A DNA stretch of 64,000 nucleotides from Microbulbifer halophilus (GTDB lineage Bacteria; Pseudomonadota; Gammaproteobacteria; Pseudomonadales; Cellvibrionaceae), in contig NZ_JAPIVK010000022.1 of the NCBI RefSeq assembly GCF_026183675.1, positions 16,745-80,744 on the forward strand, read 5' to 3'. This document shows, one piece after another, positions 54,417 to 64,000 of the stretch (positions are counted from its first letter, which is position 1; every line of letters begins with the position of its first letter). The notes beneath the pieces are model-generated. The model made no database searches. It saw only the letters and a list, made by a program, of their open reading frames with translations, and was not told where the DNA came from. Made by a program: the position numbers and the translations under genes.

Positions 54417-54591
54417 CCTTCTATTTCTCTTAAAGAGCGACATCGCGGGCTGCCGCGAGGGGTTGCTGCATCTCTAAAATACTGACTGGCGCCAAAAACC
54501 ACATCTTCCTGTTTTCAATCCGGCTCATCACTGAAACCGCGAATCTCACGGAGGAATCTCACATCAGCGGACGTTTGCTTTCCTATTTGTG
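54147..54591 (+). repeat. 445-bp direct repeat, unit 2
   Basis: This is the copy of 52706-53150 with the second REP-like hairpin (54443-54462). It ends before GGGTGTCCAG, a phrase that recurs near 53154, 54130 and 54687 and may mark ends of the mobile unit. From here to 54744 no gene is seen. Confidence 0.88.
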
Positions 54592-54744
54592 GGTGTCCAG
54601 AAACGTTTGCGGGCGGGTTGCTAGCCCTTACCGAATAACGGACTTTCACCGTTTGATTTATCACCGGCTTTGCCCGGCGCTCTGGGTGTCCAGAAACAAC
54701 CAATACTGGTACTGTCGAGTTAGTTCGCTCTAAACTCTAGACAT

Positions 54745-55224
54745 CTATTCAAAGTCGTCAAATAAACATTTCCCCACAGTTGGGACTTCAGCCAACTCCA
54801 GCTCTACCCCTTCCACTTCCACATCCATTTCATCAGATTGTATCTCTCGAAACGCTTTATCAGCCAAAAAACTTCTAACCTTTTCTACAAGCTCCTTATA
54901 TTCGTTACACTGATCAAAAGTCACGACCTCACCACTTCGACGACTTATATAACGAGTTATATGCATAGTGAACGCATCGTAAATATAACTAACCTTTATC
55001 GTTAGCACAAAGTAATGGCCTGACGCATTGTTACCCAAATTTACGTCGTAAGTGTTGCAATAAGAATAGTTAAAATCAGTCTGATTTAGAACCGTATACC
55101 CTTTAAAAACAGATTTTAATGCAGAAAAAAAACGACTAACATCCCAGCCAATCATTATTCCACTGGGACAACCCTTTGAGAATTTTCGTCTAATGTTTTC
55201 AACAACCAAATCTAGTTCAACCAT
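54745..55224 (-). CDS. Putative immunity protein of the RHS toxin
   Basis: The 159-residue soluble, acidic protein (MVELDLVVENIRRKFSKGCP, later IGWDVSRFFSALKSVFKGYT and a tail with SDEMDVEVEGVELELAEVP) is encoded 14 bases after the RHS gene stop on the same strand. It is AT-rich and has no known family. Its position directly behind the variable toxin tail, the small size and low GC are the usual signs of a cognate immunity gene; the function is inferred from context only. Confidence 0.6.
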   Translation of the reverse strand: MVELDLVVENIRRKFSKGCPSGIMIGWDVSRFFSALKSVFKGYTVLNQTDFNYSYCNTYDVNLGNNASGHYFVLTIKVSYIYDAFTMHITRYISRRSGEVVTFDQCNEYKELVEKVRSFLADKAFREIQSDEMDVEVEGVELELAEVPTVGKCLFDDFE

Positions 55225-55238
55225 AACCTTTTTTGACT

Positions 55239-58200
55239 CTATTCTGTTTTATTCGACGGAAACCCATGAATGCCATGCTTTCTGCTGAAGCGGACATCTA
55301 CTGATGTTTGTCCTTCAGCACCAACCTGATCGTTGTACTGTTTAACTTTTCCGATCAGCTTTCCATTTTTGTTAAATCTAGGGGTGCCATTTCTCCAGGC
55401 ATCCTTAACTACATTTTCAACGTCAACACCTTCCTTGAATTGTGACTTCCCAGGCGTCCCGCCTGTATGCAGTCTTTGTCTAGCTCTATTTATTGGTGGG
55501 CTCTTTCCACTTAGCCCCTTTGGACCTCTCGGCATAACAGCCATAACAACGGCCATCATATTCCCACCAGTTGCAGCGTAATCCCCCTGCTCAGCAGCAA
55601 CCAGCATCTGGTCAAAGGATGCGCCCGCGCTTTCTAGAACCCCATTCAGGCGATTGGCCGTCCTTATATCGGCTCCCGTTCCCAGCCCCAATCTATTAAG
55701 CATCAGAACATCTGCATAATAGAAAACAGTATCTGCTGCAACTTGTGTAACATGGAGAGCATAAGCCACTGGGTCTGCGGCCGCACTCTCCGCTGTGCCA
55801 GTAACACTTTCTCCCCATTCCCTGGTGGCACCACCTATCGCAAGGGAAAAATTATAAGCTAGACCGGAAACACCTTGCTCATTTCCGCGGCTTTCCATCC
55901 CTCCGATATTTAATGCGTCTACATTAAGTCCAGAGCCAAAATCAGAGGTCGCAGAAAAACCGTTTTTACCATTGATCGTTACAGATTCAACCTTTACAGC
56001 CTCATCACCGTCAGCAACATAGACGTCTCCATTGCTATCAATTATATATTTTGTATTACTATCTACTTTAACCGAGCTTTCACTCGCCTCCCAAGCAGAA
56101 TCAAAATCTTTTCCATATTCACTCTCACAAACACTTTCTCCCTTGCAGGTGTACCCGCTGGGGTCAGTCCCTGCCAGCGGGTTGTTCATAATGTAACTAT
56201 AGGGGTTCAAGCTCTGAGAGTTGCCCGGGCTTTGAATTATCGGATCAACACTGAGAAACCTGCCCAGATTGTAATCATAAGCCCGCCCATTCATATGGAT
56301 CAGCTCGACACTATCCAGATGCTCGTGATCTGTAAAGCCCCGGGTGGTGTATTGGCTATCCAGGATACTGGGCAGCTTGTCGGTGATATTGCCGAGCCTC
56401 GGTTTTCCGAACGGGTCGAAGCTGTGGGTTTCCTGGAGGTTGCCGTTCTGGTCGCCGATGGCCACGGTGGAGCCCAGTCGGTCCCGGTGGGTAAAGCCGA
56501 TCTTGTGTGTGGTGTCGCTGCTTGTCTCCGCGGTGGTGACTACCGCTATGTCTTCAATGAAGTGGCGGTATTGGGTGGTTCCTCCTTCTGTGATTCGCTC
56601 AAAGAGCTTATCGACGTAGATCGTGGTCTTGTTATTGGCCTGGTCGACCTGCTTGTAGCGCTGCTGGCCCGCACCATAGGAGAAGTACAGGTCGGTGCCG
56701 TTGCGGCTGATATGGGTCGGCTTGTTGAAGGCGTTGTACCAGATCTGTTGGGTGCCGTCCTCGTGGGTGCGGTTGCCGTTGTCGTCATAGCCATAGGTTC
56801 TGGTGCCTCCGTCTACGAGCGTGACGCTCTTGACCGCGCTGGGGCCGCCGCTGGTGCCAGTGTCGTAGTCGTAGCTTGTGGCGAAGTCGTCTTTCTTCAG
56901 CAGGTTGCCGATAGCGTCGTAATCGTAGTCGATGGCGGGGCCGTCGGTTCTGGTGCTGTAGTCGAGGCGGTTGAGGTCGTCATAGACATAGCTCTCCATG
57001 TTCAAGGCCGGGCTCTGGCTGGGCACCGACACGGTTTTCTCGTTGAGGTTGCCGAAGTTGTCGTAGGTATAGGCCAGGGTCTGGTGGCTCTGGACGAGGC
57101 TGTCGAAGGCGGTGCCTGCCATCTGGCCGGTTTCGGCATAGAAGTCCCGGCCTACGGTGTAGTTGCCGGCGGCGACGTTGGCGAACTCCCACTCACCCCA
57201 GGCGTCCATCTGGGTGATTGCGCGGTAGGTGTAGCCGCTGGCGGCATTGCTGGTGCGGAACCGGTAACCGGTATCGTTGTAGCCGTACTGCAGGGTGAGG
57301 CCGCTCGGGTAGGTGAGCCCCTTGAGGCGGCCGTAGTTGCTGTCGTAGTGGCTGGTGGTGAGGAAGTCTTCGCCATCGATATTGGTGGTGACCCGATCCG
57401 GACGGCTCAGGGCGTCGTAGCGGTAGGTACGGGTGAATCCACCGTCGCTCTTCTGCTCAGTGTGCGGCAGGCCTATGCCGTTGGCGGCGCTGTCGTAGAT
57501 CCAGCTGGCTTCTTCCTGGCCATTGACGCTGCGGGTCTCCATGCGGCCCAGGCGGTCGTAGGTGTAGCTGGTAATGTCGAGGTTGCCATCGGTTTCGGTT
57601 TCCACTTCGCCAAAGCCGGTGTAGGTGAAGGACTTTTCGCCCATGTTGGGGTCGTTCACCCATTCCTTCTGGCCCAGGGCATTGTACTTGGCGGTGATGC
57701 GGTTGCCGGCGGCATCCTGCAGCACTATGGGGTTGCCGGCGCCGTCGTAGGCGTACTTTGTGGTGCCGCCCAGGGCGTCAACGGTCTGGATTAGTTGCTC
57801 CAGGCCGTTGTAGGTGCGGCTCATGGCGCGGCCATTTGCCACGATATTGGTGGTAAAGCCCCCGCCTTGTTCGTGGGTGTAGTCGATATCCAGTACCTGG
57901 CCATTGGTCTGGTCGACGGTTTTGCCCAGGGCCCGGCCCAGGGTGTCGTAGCCGTCGTAGTGGGTACCATAGCTATTGGGACTGCTGGCGTTGTGGGGCA
58001 CCGACTCGAAGGTGACCTGGCCGAGTGCGTTGAACTGCTGTTCGGTAACCACCCAGTCGGTGCCGTCGAAGGCCTGGACCTCGGTGCGGATGACCCGGCC
58101 CAGGCTGTCGTGGTAGCTGATTTGGGTGGGTGTGCCGGCCTGCTGCTTGATGGTCTTGTAGACAGCGTTCGGGGCGCTGCTGCAACTAGGATAACACCAC

Positions 58201-61200
58201 TGCAGGGCTGCGTGTGCATCCGGGGCGGCCTTGAGGCCGAGGGCACTGGGGGCTGTCTCGGTGATCTGGCGACCGAAGGCATCGTATTCGTATTCGGTCG
58301 TGTGGCCATTGGCATCGGTGACCGAATCCGGTTTGCCGAAGCGGGGGTTGGTGATGGTCGTCGTGGTATGGCCCAGTGAGTTTTCCACGGTTTTGGGGAA
58401 GTAGCCGTCGCTGCTGAACGCCGTGGTTTTCACAATGCGGGATTCCGTCTCGCCTTCGGCGGTGGAGGTGACTCTCTCGGGCAGGCCGTCATCGTTGTAG
58501 ATGGTATCCACCTCAGTCCATTTGCCATTGGAGGGGGTGGTTTTGACCCGCCTGGGCTTGCGGGCGTTGCTATCCCACCGCAGGTAATCGATCACCACAG
58601 ACTGCTCCACGTCGGTATCGGCGTCAATGCTGACACCGCTGCGATTCTGGATGACATGCTTGGTTACAGTCTGCTTGAGTGGCTTATTGATCCACCAGTT
58701 GGCCTCATCCGCGGCCACATACTGGGTCTCGGTAGTACTGGAGACAGCGTGGGCACCACCGGTTTCTTCATAACCCCTAGTGGCTACCCGCACATTGCCC
58801 CACTGGTCGAAACTACTGGCCCGGCTTTTGGTGTAGAGTTCGGTTCTAGTACTACCGGACTTCCGGAGGGTACGGTGCACCGTGCGCTGCTCTCTGGGGC
58901 CAACGAAGTAAGGATCGTTGGCAGCGACGCTCCAGTTATCGGTTAGAGAATCCACCACTACCGGGGAGCTATGCCCACCCTTCGGCCAGAACTGCCATTC
59001 GTAGCTGCTTTCCTCAAAGGCATCCACCTGTATGATATCCGAACTCCGGTCCCCCAATTCCCATTTGCGTTGCTTGTGCAATTTGCCGGCCAGGGGGAAT
59101 ACCTGGTGAAAATCGGATTGGATCTCGATATTCGCTGCCAGGTCCTCCTCAATAATGGTGTGGAATCCCTGGAAACCGCGGCCCTTATCGTTGAAAACGG
59201 CGCCCTTGTAGCGGTATTGCTTTCTGTTCAACCCGTCCACACCGTTGGACTGACGGTGTTCCGCTACCACGTACATGCTGGAGGTGAACTCGAAGTGGTC
59301 GTCCTGCACCGAACCGGACAAACTATCCAAGTAGCCACCGCGTTCGTAGAAGGGCTTGTCTTCAGAGTGGTAGCGGTCGTCACGGGAGGATAGGGGTCGG
59401 TAATGCCATTCGTCGCGAACGCCGAGGCCGTTTTCCACGGCAATTAGCATATCGGTGGGTTCGTAGCGTTCATCCCCGGTGGCGGAGCCACGATTTCGGT
59501 TTATATAAACACCTTCCGATTTTCCTTCCATTTCACCAGTTTGACTCTGGATAGTCCCACTTCCAAAGCGAGGTCCAAACGCGAAGACAAAATCTGTAAG
59601 CCCGTTGCCGAAGGCATCATAGTTAACCGACTCACTACCAGAACCAATTAAAGGAGTTTCTACCCATTCTGCGGTAAAAACTCCATTAGCATTTTCTGTA
59701 AACCGCAGTGCTTTGTATTTATAGACGTTATCATCTGTCCTGCTGGTATCTATGGGTGTGGGCATCCCGCTATTGTCACCTTCTGTGGACCTAGTCCAGG
59801 TGTAGACATCCTCTCCACAAAAGTTTTTTCTGATAGTACTGTCAAACAGACTTACACAAGCCTCTACCAAGCGTTCGTCCGGAACCAGAAACTCCATACG
59901 GCCGTCTGCATTTATATCGAACTTTCGAAAAGCGGCTTCGTATTTTGGGACCTTCACAAATCCATACTCCTCCGGGTAAGCTGGATTGCTGTCCCAGAAG
60001 AAAAATCGAGATTCAAGAGAAGTTTCATCTCCCAAATACTGCCAGGATGTAAAGCCAGATCCTCCTTTATTAATACTCAGCCACAGCCCTGGATTACCTG
60101 ACCGCCAGGAAAGCCAGTCGACAAGACCGTCTCCGTTGACATCCATGAAATATTGAAAGAAATACTCAGGAATTGCACCTGTGTTATCAAACCCAAGCCC
60201 AAGGGCGTATTTTTCGACAGACTCGATATCAAAATAGAGATCTCCATTTCGGTCCAATTTTGCCAAATAAAAGTTTCTAGGTATAGGCTGAGGAGAAGCG
60301 CTGTAGCTTCTTCCCGGATCATCAAGCTCTAGATCACTTTCCACCATATCTGGCAAACCATTGCCATCTATATCACCAATAAACTGCTGATAAGTTGTAT
60401 TGTAGAAAGGACTTTCATTCCCGGCTCTGCCGTAGGTATATACAAGTTTTCCTTCTCCTTGGAACGGATTCTCTGGATTACCGCTATGAATCCAGAGGTA
60501 TAGCTTTTCATGGCCCGGATCTAGCTCTACGACGCCATCCCGCCACATCAAATCCGGCCATCCGTCACCATTGCAGTCTCCGATATACTCCGGGCGATCG
60601 ACAGAGTAAAGCTCGGATTCAATAGCAATATCAGTATCTATCCATTCAGATCCTCTATCATAAGATATTTGTAGCACATTATTACTGCCTGAGCGCCACA
60701 TATCCGTTTTACCATCTTTATTAAAATCCGGATATAGGCAATTCCAGCCTAGACCAAGACGTTCACAGTTATCCCCCCTAGAGACATCATTAGCGCCTTC
60801 AAACTCTCCCTCGGCATTCATATTCCAGCCAATGGCATCCTGCACACCATTACCATCGGCATCACCCCGGTAATGTATATCGTTCAACCAGCGCATACCC
60901 TGTAATTGCGGCGACAAAGTTAAATGAGAGGACTCCAAGTAATTATCTTCGGAGCCGCCGCTGAGATAGCCAAACTTTTCCAAAGTAAAAACTGGCTTGG
61001 CATCCTGCCAAGTAAAACTGCTTTTCTCAAGGCAAGACCACGTGCTATTTTTGTACCCGCATTCCTCTACTGTTTCTAGCAGGCTACGGCCTGACGCCTC
61101 ACTTTCCTGATATTCAAAGCGATACTCTGTAACCGGAATCGAGTGGGAGTAGGTTGTTATTTTATCTAAACGACGGGTTAACCGATTTAACCCTCCCATC

Positions 61201-63989
61201 AAGTATCTTGAATAAATATCTGGCCGCGCGTTATTCTCGTAAACGAAAGATACGTGCCGGTCTCCCAGTGCTGTCCCGCTCCCTGTATAATAGATATCCG
61301 CAATTTGATATTCCCCAGAACCAAAGTAATCATATTGATAGACAATGCTATTGCCCGGAGAATCTTCCTCTCGCGTTATTGCCCATGTTAGGGTCTCAGA
61401 CCGGCCTTCATCGCTCTGCCTACTGTTGGCATTGTAACCATAATACCGTACAACCCCATTCTTCAGCTCGATCTTGAACCAAGTTGAAGAACTGTTGAGC
61501 GCGCCATTTTGCGTTACACGAATAAATCGCTCGCGTTCTGTATGATAAACAGTGCCTGACTCGCCGTAGTATCCAGAAACAGGTATAAGCCGCTGGCCAT
61601 CCAGGCACAACCGGTCCTCAGCGGCGCTGTAACTAACCGCCACATTACGGCCATTATCTTGCGCCAAAGTCTGGGGACAACGACTAATAACAGAGCCGAC
61701 ATTAATTGACCATCCAACACCGAGTACGCTATTTCCAGTACGACTTGAATAGCCTAGAGATATCTGCGGCTTCCTGCCATTTCTGCCGGGAGGCAGATCG
61801 ATCGGGATCTGATAAGATGCTGCACCACCTTTAACTGATCCACTTCCCCCTACAGTACCGACACTCTGCTCATGCTGAACAACCTGGGGTTCAGTATAAC
61901 CGGCATCGAGTATCGACAAACCTCCCAGCGGCTTAGCCCAGCCGGGAACCGATGGATCCGGATCTTCGATTTCGTAAACAACCGTTGCCGAATCAGAGCA
62001 CTTGCGGCCCTCCGGTATCAGGTTACAACTTTGCACTTCGAAGGTATAGGTTCCATAGCTACCTACTGGCTGCTGGGCACTCCCATCGGTATCAGCTACT
62101 TGCCAAGCCTCGCCATTCATCCGAAACTGGTATTGATCGTCATATCCGGTTGTCACCTTATCCCAAGAGAGATCAATGACTTCCCCGTTTCGGCTAGCGG
62201 CCAAACTACTGGGCACAGCGGGGACCGGGTGATCGATAGTGACCAACGATGAAGTTACCGTTTCACTGCAGCCACTGGTGTTACAGGCGTACATCTCGTA
62301 TTGATAGGAGCCATCGGGCTTTCTCCCCGGCTCATAACTTCGCGACGCATCTAGATCAAGCCAATCGCCCCACGCACCGTCCTCGCTTTCGCGCAGATAA
62401 TAGCTATCTACGGTGCCGCTATCCGCAGTCCACTTTACCTGATAAAGCCCTTCGTTAAGATCACCGGAAATAGTGAAACTTGAATCTCCTCTCGGCTTCT
62501 TCAGCACTTGCACAGAGACAGCATTACTCCAGCTTGAACTGCACCCCGAGCTATTACAGTTCTTTGCGCGGAACTCCCAACTTCCGTCTTCCAGTCCCGC
62601 GACCTGAAAACTGCCATTGCTAGAGGAGACCTGTACATAGCTGTCGTCACTTGGCCAACTGTTATCGCCAAAACGCTTCTGCCAGCGCACATAGCCAATA
62701 GGGCCGGAGCTTACAGAGGAGAAGCTGGCAGCCCCATCCGTGGAGTTAGCGGTGTCCGTCGATAAGTTTGGAGTGTCAGGCTTGAGGACTACTTCCGCGG
62801 ACGCTGTGGCCGCCCCGACAGGCTCGGGCTCGAAGCAGTTGTCAGGCAGAGAGCCATCTAGGCAGCGCTGGCACGTATACTCGTATTTGTAATTACTGCT
62901 GGAATCCGGTGTGTCGGTATATGTACTGCCGTCGACAACAATCAAATCGTGGATAACCTTTCCACTACGCGAAAGCTCACAGTATTCTGCTTCCGGCCAG
63001 CCGATATTAAACAGTAGAGTTACCGCTCCCTCTTTAGATACGGACTGAACACTTAGCTTAGGGAAAACCACCTGCACGTCTTCCTTGGCGGTGTACGCGC
63101 TGCAAGATTTTACAGAGTTGTAAATGCTGCATGCTCTCACACGATAGGAATAGACTCCATTTAATGCTTTAGAGAAGTTTTTTCCTGTATGAGACTGAGA
63201 CCAGGTTCCATTCGCCGTACCACTCTGCTCCAGAATGTAGCTTTCAGCCTCGGGAACGGAGTCCCAACTAACAGAATAAGCACCATCGGATGTTGAAGAG
63301 GGAGCAGAAAGACCTGAAGGGACAGCAGGCGTCAGCGAAACCGTTACCTCCCCTGAATATCTATAACTCCCTGTTACGCCATTTTCTACAGCCGCAACCC
63401 GATATTTATATAAACCATTTCCTCGCCCGGAGACTGTCTTTCTGGTAGAGCTTCCGGAATACACCTTCACCCAAGAACCACTGTTCTTTTTCTCTTGCAG
63501 CTTGTAGCCTGCGGCACCGGAAACACTTCCCCAGGAGACTGAAATACTACCGTTCTTGCTTAACTCCGGAACAGATATAAAGCCCGGCTTACGAACCACG
63601 GTGATAGCCTTATATGCGGTGAAGCTGCCGCAATTGACTCTGGAGGAGTGCGCACTGTCATTGCAGGCGCGGACGCGGTATTTGTAAACACCCGTGGACC
63701 TTCCACTGACACTCTTTGACCGGGCGCTTCCATTGTAAATCCGGCGCCAGGAGCCGCCATCCTTGCGCTCTTTGAGTTCATAACGGTCGAAATCACCCGA
63801 AGCACTTCCCCAACTAATAGGGTAGGCACCGTCTTTACTGGACGACGCCAGAGAAATAGCCCCCGGAACCCCCGGATTATGAAGCACTTCAGTCTCTGAG
63901 GAGCCTAAAGTGACCCAGAGCCCGGCATGGGCGGATCCTACCAGAAAAAAGAGAGGCTTGGTTTCAAGTAATAACTGCAATTCCCTCAT
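55239..63989 (-). CDS. Giant SpvB/FG-GAP/RHS-repeat polymorphic toxin
   Basis: The 2916-codon frame is open to the right edge, so the true start may lie outside; ATG at 63989 is provisional. Domains in order: several fibronectin type III-like repeats (about 30-700; VYKYRVRACNDS, GSYQYEMYACNTSGC), an SpvB/TcaC-like domain (about 705-1000; GAASYQIPIDLPPGRNG), FG-GAP/VCBS calcium loops (about 1035-1450; DFNKDGKTDMW, DVNGDGLVDW), YD repeats (about 1890-2420) and the RHS core (GRFLSVDPIIQSPGNSQSLN ending NPLAGTDPSGY near 2610). The last 300 residues are the variable effector part; the final 75 (GKSQFKEGVDVENVVKDAW, KHGIHGFPSNKTE) look like a small nuclease-type toxin of unassigned family. It probably acts at the cell surface in competition. 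Confidence 0.88.
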   Translation of the reverse strand: MRELQLLLETKPLFFLVGSAHAGLWVTLGSSETEVLHNPGVPGAISLASSSKDGAYPISWGSASGDFDRYELKERKDGGSWRRIYNGSARSKSVSGRSTGVYKYRVRACNDSAHSSRVNCGSFTAYKAITVVRKPGFISVPELSKNGSISVSWGSVSGAAGYKLQEKKNSGSWVKVYSGSSTRKTVSGRGNGLYKYRVAAVENGVTGSYRYSGEVTVSLTPAVPSGLSAPSSTSDGAYSVSWDSVPEAESYILEQSGTANGTWSQSHTGKNFSKALNGVYSYRVRACSIYNSVKSCSAYTAKEDVQVVFPKLSVQSVSKEGAVTLLFNIGWPEAEYCELSRSGKVIHDLIVVDGSTYTDTPDSSSNYKYEYTCQRCLDGSLPDNCFEPEPVGAATASAEVVLKPDTPNLSTDTANSTDGAASFSSVSSGPIGYVRWQKRFGDNSWPSDDSYVQVSSSNGSFQVAGLEDGSWEFRAKNCNSSGCSSSWSNAVSVQVLKKPRGDSSFTISGDLNEGLYQVKWTADSGTVDSYYLRESEDGAWGDWLDLDASRSYEPGRKPDGSYQYEMYACNTSGCSETVTSSLVTIDHPVPAVPSSLAASRNGEVIDLSWDKVTTGYDDQYQFRMNGEAWQVADTDGSAQQPVGSYGTYTFEVQSCNLIPEGRKCSDSATVVYEIEDPDPSVPGWAKPLGGLSILDAGYTEPQVVQHEQSVGTVGGSGSVKGGAASYQIPIDLPPGRNGRKPQISLGYSSRTGNSVLGVGWSINVGSVISRCPQTLAQDNGRNVAVSYSAAEDRLCLDGQRLIPVSGYYGESGTVYHTERERFIRVTQNGALNSSSTWFKIELKNGVVRYYGYNANSRQSDEGRSETLTWAITREEDSPGNSIVYQYDYFGSGEYQIADIYYTGSGTALGDRHVSFVYENNARPDIYSRYLMGGLNRLTRRLDKITTYSHSIPVTEYRFEYQESEASGRSLLETVEECGYKNSTWSCLEKSSFTWQDAKPVFTLEKFGYLSGGSEDNYLESSHLTLSPQLQGMRWLNDIHYRGDADGNGVQDAIGWNMNAEGEFEGANDVSRGDNCERLGLGWNCLYPDFNKDGKTDMWRSGSNNVLQISYDRGSEWIDTDIAIESELYSVDRPEYIGDCNGDGWPDLMWRDGVVELDPGHEKLYLWIHSGNPENPFQGEGKLVYTYGRAGNESPFYNTTYQQFIGDIDGNGLPDMVESDLELDDPGRSYSASPQPIPRNFYLAKLDRNGDLYFDIESVEKYALGLGFDNTGAIPEYFFQYFMDVNGDGLVDWLSWRSGNPGLWLSINKGGSGFTSWQYLGDETSLESRFFFWDSNPAYPEEYGFVKVPKYEAAFRKFDINADGRMEFLVPDERLVEACVSLFDSTIRKNFCGEDVYTWTRSTEGDNSGMPTPIDTSRTDDNVYKYKALRFTENANGVFTAEWVETPLIGSGSESVNYDAFGNGLTDFVFAFGPRFGSGTIQSQTGEMEGKSEGVYINRNRGSATGDERYEPTDMLIAVENGLGVRDEWHYRPLSSRDDRYHSEDKPFYERGGYLDSLSGSVQDDHFEFTSSMYVVAEHRQSNGVDGLNRKQYRYKGAVFNDKGRGFQGFHTIIEEDLAANIEIQSDFHQVFPLAGKLHKQRKWELGDRSSDIIQVDAFEESSYEWQFWPKGGHSSPVVVDSLTDNWSVAANDPYFVGPREQRTVHRTLRKSGSTRTELYTKSRASSFDQWGNVRVATRGYEETGGAHAVSSTTETQYVAADEANWWINKPLKQTVTKHVIQNRSGVSIDADTDVEQSVVIDYLRWDSNARKPRRVKTTPSNGKWTEVDTIYNDDGLPERVTSTAEGETESRIVKTTAFSSDGYFPKTVENSLGHTTTTITNPRFGKPDSVTDANGHTTEYEYDAFGRQITETAPSALGLKAAPDAHAALQWCYPSCSSAPNAVYKTIKQQAGTPTQISYHDSLGRVIRTEVQAFDGTDWVVTEQQFNALGQVTFESVPHNASSPNSYGTHYDGYDTLGRALGKTVDQTNGQVLDIDYTHEQGGGFTTNIVANGRAMSRTYNGLEQLIQTVDALGGTTKYAYDGAGNPIVLQDAAGNRITAKYNALGQKEWVNDPNMGEKSFTYTGFGEVETETDGNLDITSYTYDRLGRMETRSVNGQEEASWIYDSAANGIGLPHTEQKSDGGFTRTYRYDALSRPDRVTTNIDGEDFLTTSHYDSNYGRLKGLTYPSGLTLQYGYNDTGYRFRTSNAASGYTYRAITQMDAWGEWEFANVAAGNYTVGRDFYAETGQMAGTAFDSLVQSHQTLAYTYDNFGNLNEKTVSVPSQSPALNMESYVYDDLNRLDYSTRTDGPAIDYDYDAIGNLLKKDDFATSYDYDTGTSGGPSAVKSVTLVDGGTRTYGYDDNGNRTHEDGTQQIWYNAFNKPTHISRNGTDLYFSYGAGQQRYKQVDQANNKTTIYVDKLFERITEGGTTQYRHFIEDIAVVTTAETSSDTTHKIGFTHRDRLGSTVAIGDQNGNLQETHSFDPFGKPRLGNITDKLPSILDSQYTTRGFTDHEHLDSVELIHMNGRAYDYNLGRFLSVDPIIQSPGNSQSLNPYSYIMNNPLAGTDPSGYTCKGESVCESEYGKDFDSAWEASESSVKVDSNTKYIIDSNGDVYVADGDEAVKVESVTINGKNGFSATSDFGSGLNVDALNIGGMESRGNEQGVSGLAYNFSLAIGGATREWGESVTGTAESAAADPVAYALHVTQVAADTVFYYADVLMLNRLGLGTGADIRTANRLNGVLESAGASFDQMLVAAEQGDYAATGGNMMAVVMAVMPRGPKGLSGKSPPINRARQRLHTGGTPGKSQFKEGVDVENVVKDAWRNGTPRFNKNGKLIGKVKQYNDQVGAEGQTSVDVRFSRKHGIHGFPSNKTE

Positions 63990-64000
63990 GCAGCGAGCAA

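Noticed and set aside
56232..57794. A 520-codon frame antisense to the RHS repeats
   Set aside because: It is a shadow of periodic YD repeats, rich in Gly/Val/Ala without any motif.

Overview
The window is high-GC, densely coded chromosomal DNA with strong Shine-Dalgarno sequences and gammaproteobacterial gene types (SerA with ACT domain, RarD, class II FbaA, Pgk, DUF2884, TerC). Together with the marine-type proteases and many dispersed short palindromic repeats, this suggests a marine gammaproteobacterium of the Microbulbifer/Cellvibrionales kind. That placement is inference from gene content and style; no rRNA is present.

Layout. (1) 1-1.9 kb: 5' part of a succinate-semialdehyde dehydrogenase gene, divergent from a LysR regulator, with a LysR-type dyad between them. 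(2) 2-16 kb: an accessory, partly AT-rich island. It holds a GIY-YIG protein, a GNAT-like protein with two small ORFs, a GIY-YIG/DUF4357 protein, a complete type I restriction-modification operon (hsdM-hsdS-hsdR plus a YgjP-type metallopeptidase), and several small membrane or lipoprotein ORFs between repeat copies. (3) 16-24.7 kb: a PhnD/PhnC/PhnE-like ABC importer operon, a cupin, a lipase-like hydrolase, TerC, a STAS-like protein, an exported alpha/beta hydrolase and small envelope or metabolic proteins. (4) 25-35 kb: core metabolism (PuuC-like aldehyde dehydrogenase, short asparaginase, FAH-family hydrolase, SerA, RarD, alpha/beta hydrolase, FbaA, Pgk). (5) 34.7-50 kb: hydrolase plus cysteine-rich protein, a globin, an M16 peptidase remnant, two divergent subtilisin-like proteases, a transglutaminase-like protein, an acyl-CoA ligase, a large zinc metalloprotease, DUF2884 and a NUDIX hydrolase. 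(6) 50-64 kb: a second accessory zone. It has a winged-helix/nucleotidyltransferase pair broken by a MITE, a REP-associated tyrosine transposase with two decayed partial copies, and a very large SpvB/FG-GAP/RHS polymorphic toxin with a putative immunity gene.

The strongest unusual signal is a 158-bp non-autonomous element present twice (48381-48538 and 50857-51014, opposite orientations). It has about 27-bp terminal inverted repeats and TA target duplications. One copy sits inside the nucleotidyltransferase gene; removing the element plus one TA restores a continuous 227-codon frame. The terminal arms differ between copies but match within each copy.

Several further palindromic repeat families lie mainly at gene ends, often between convergent genes. 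No tRNA, rRNA or CRISPR array was seen.
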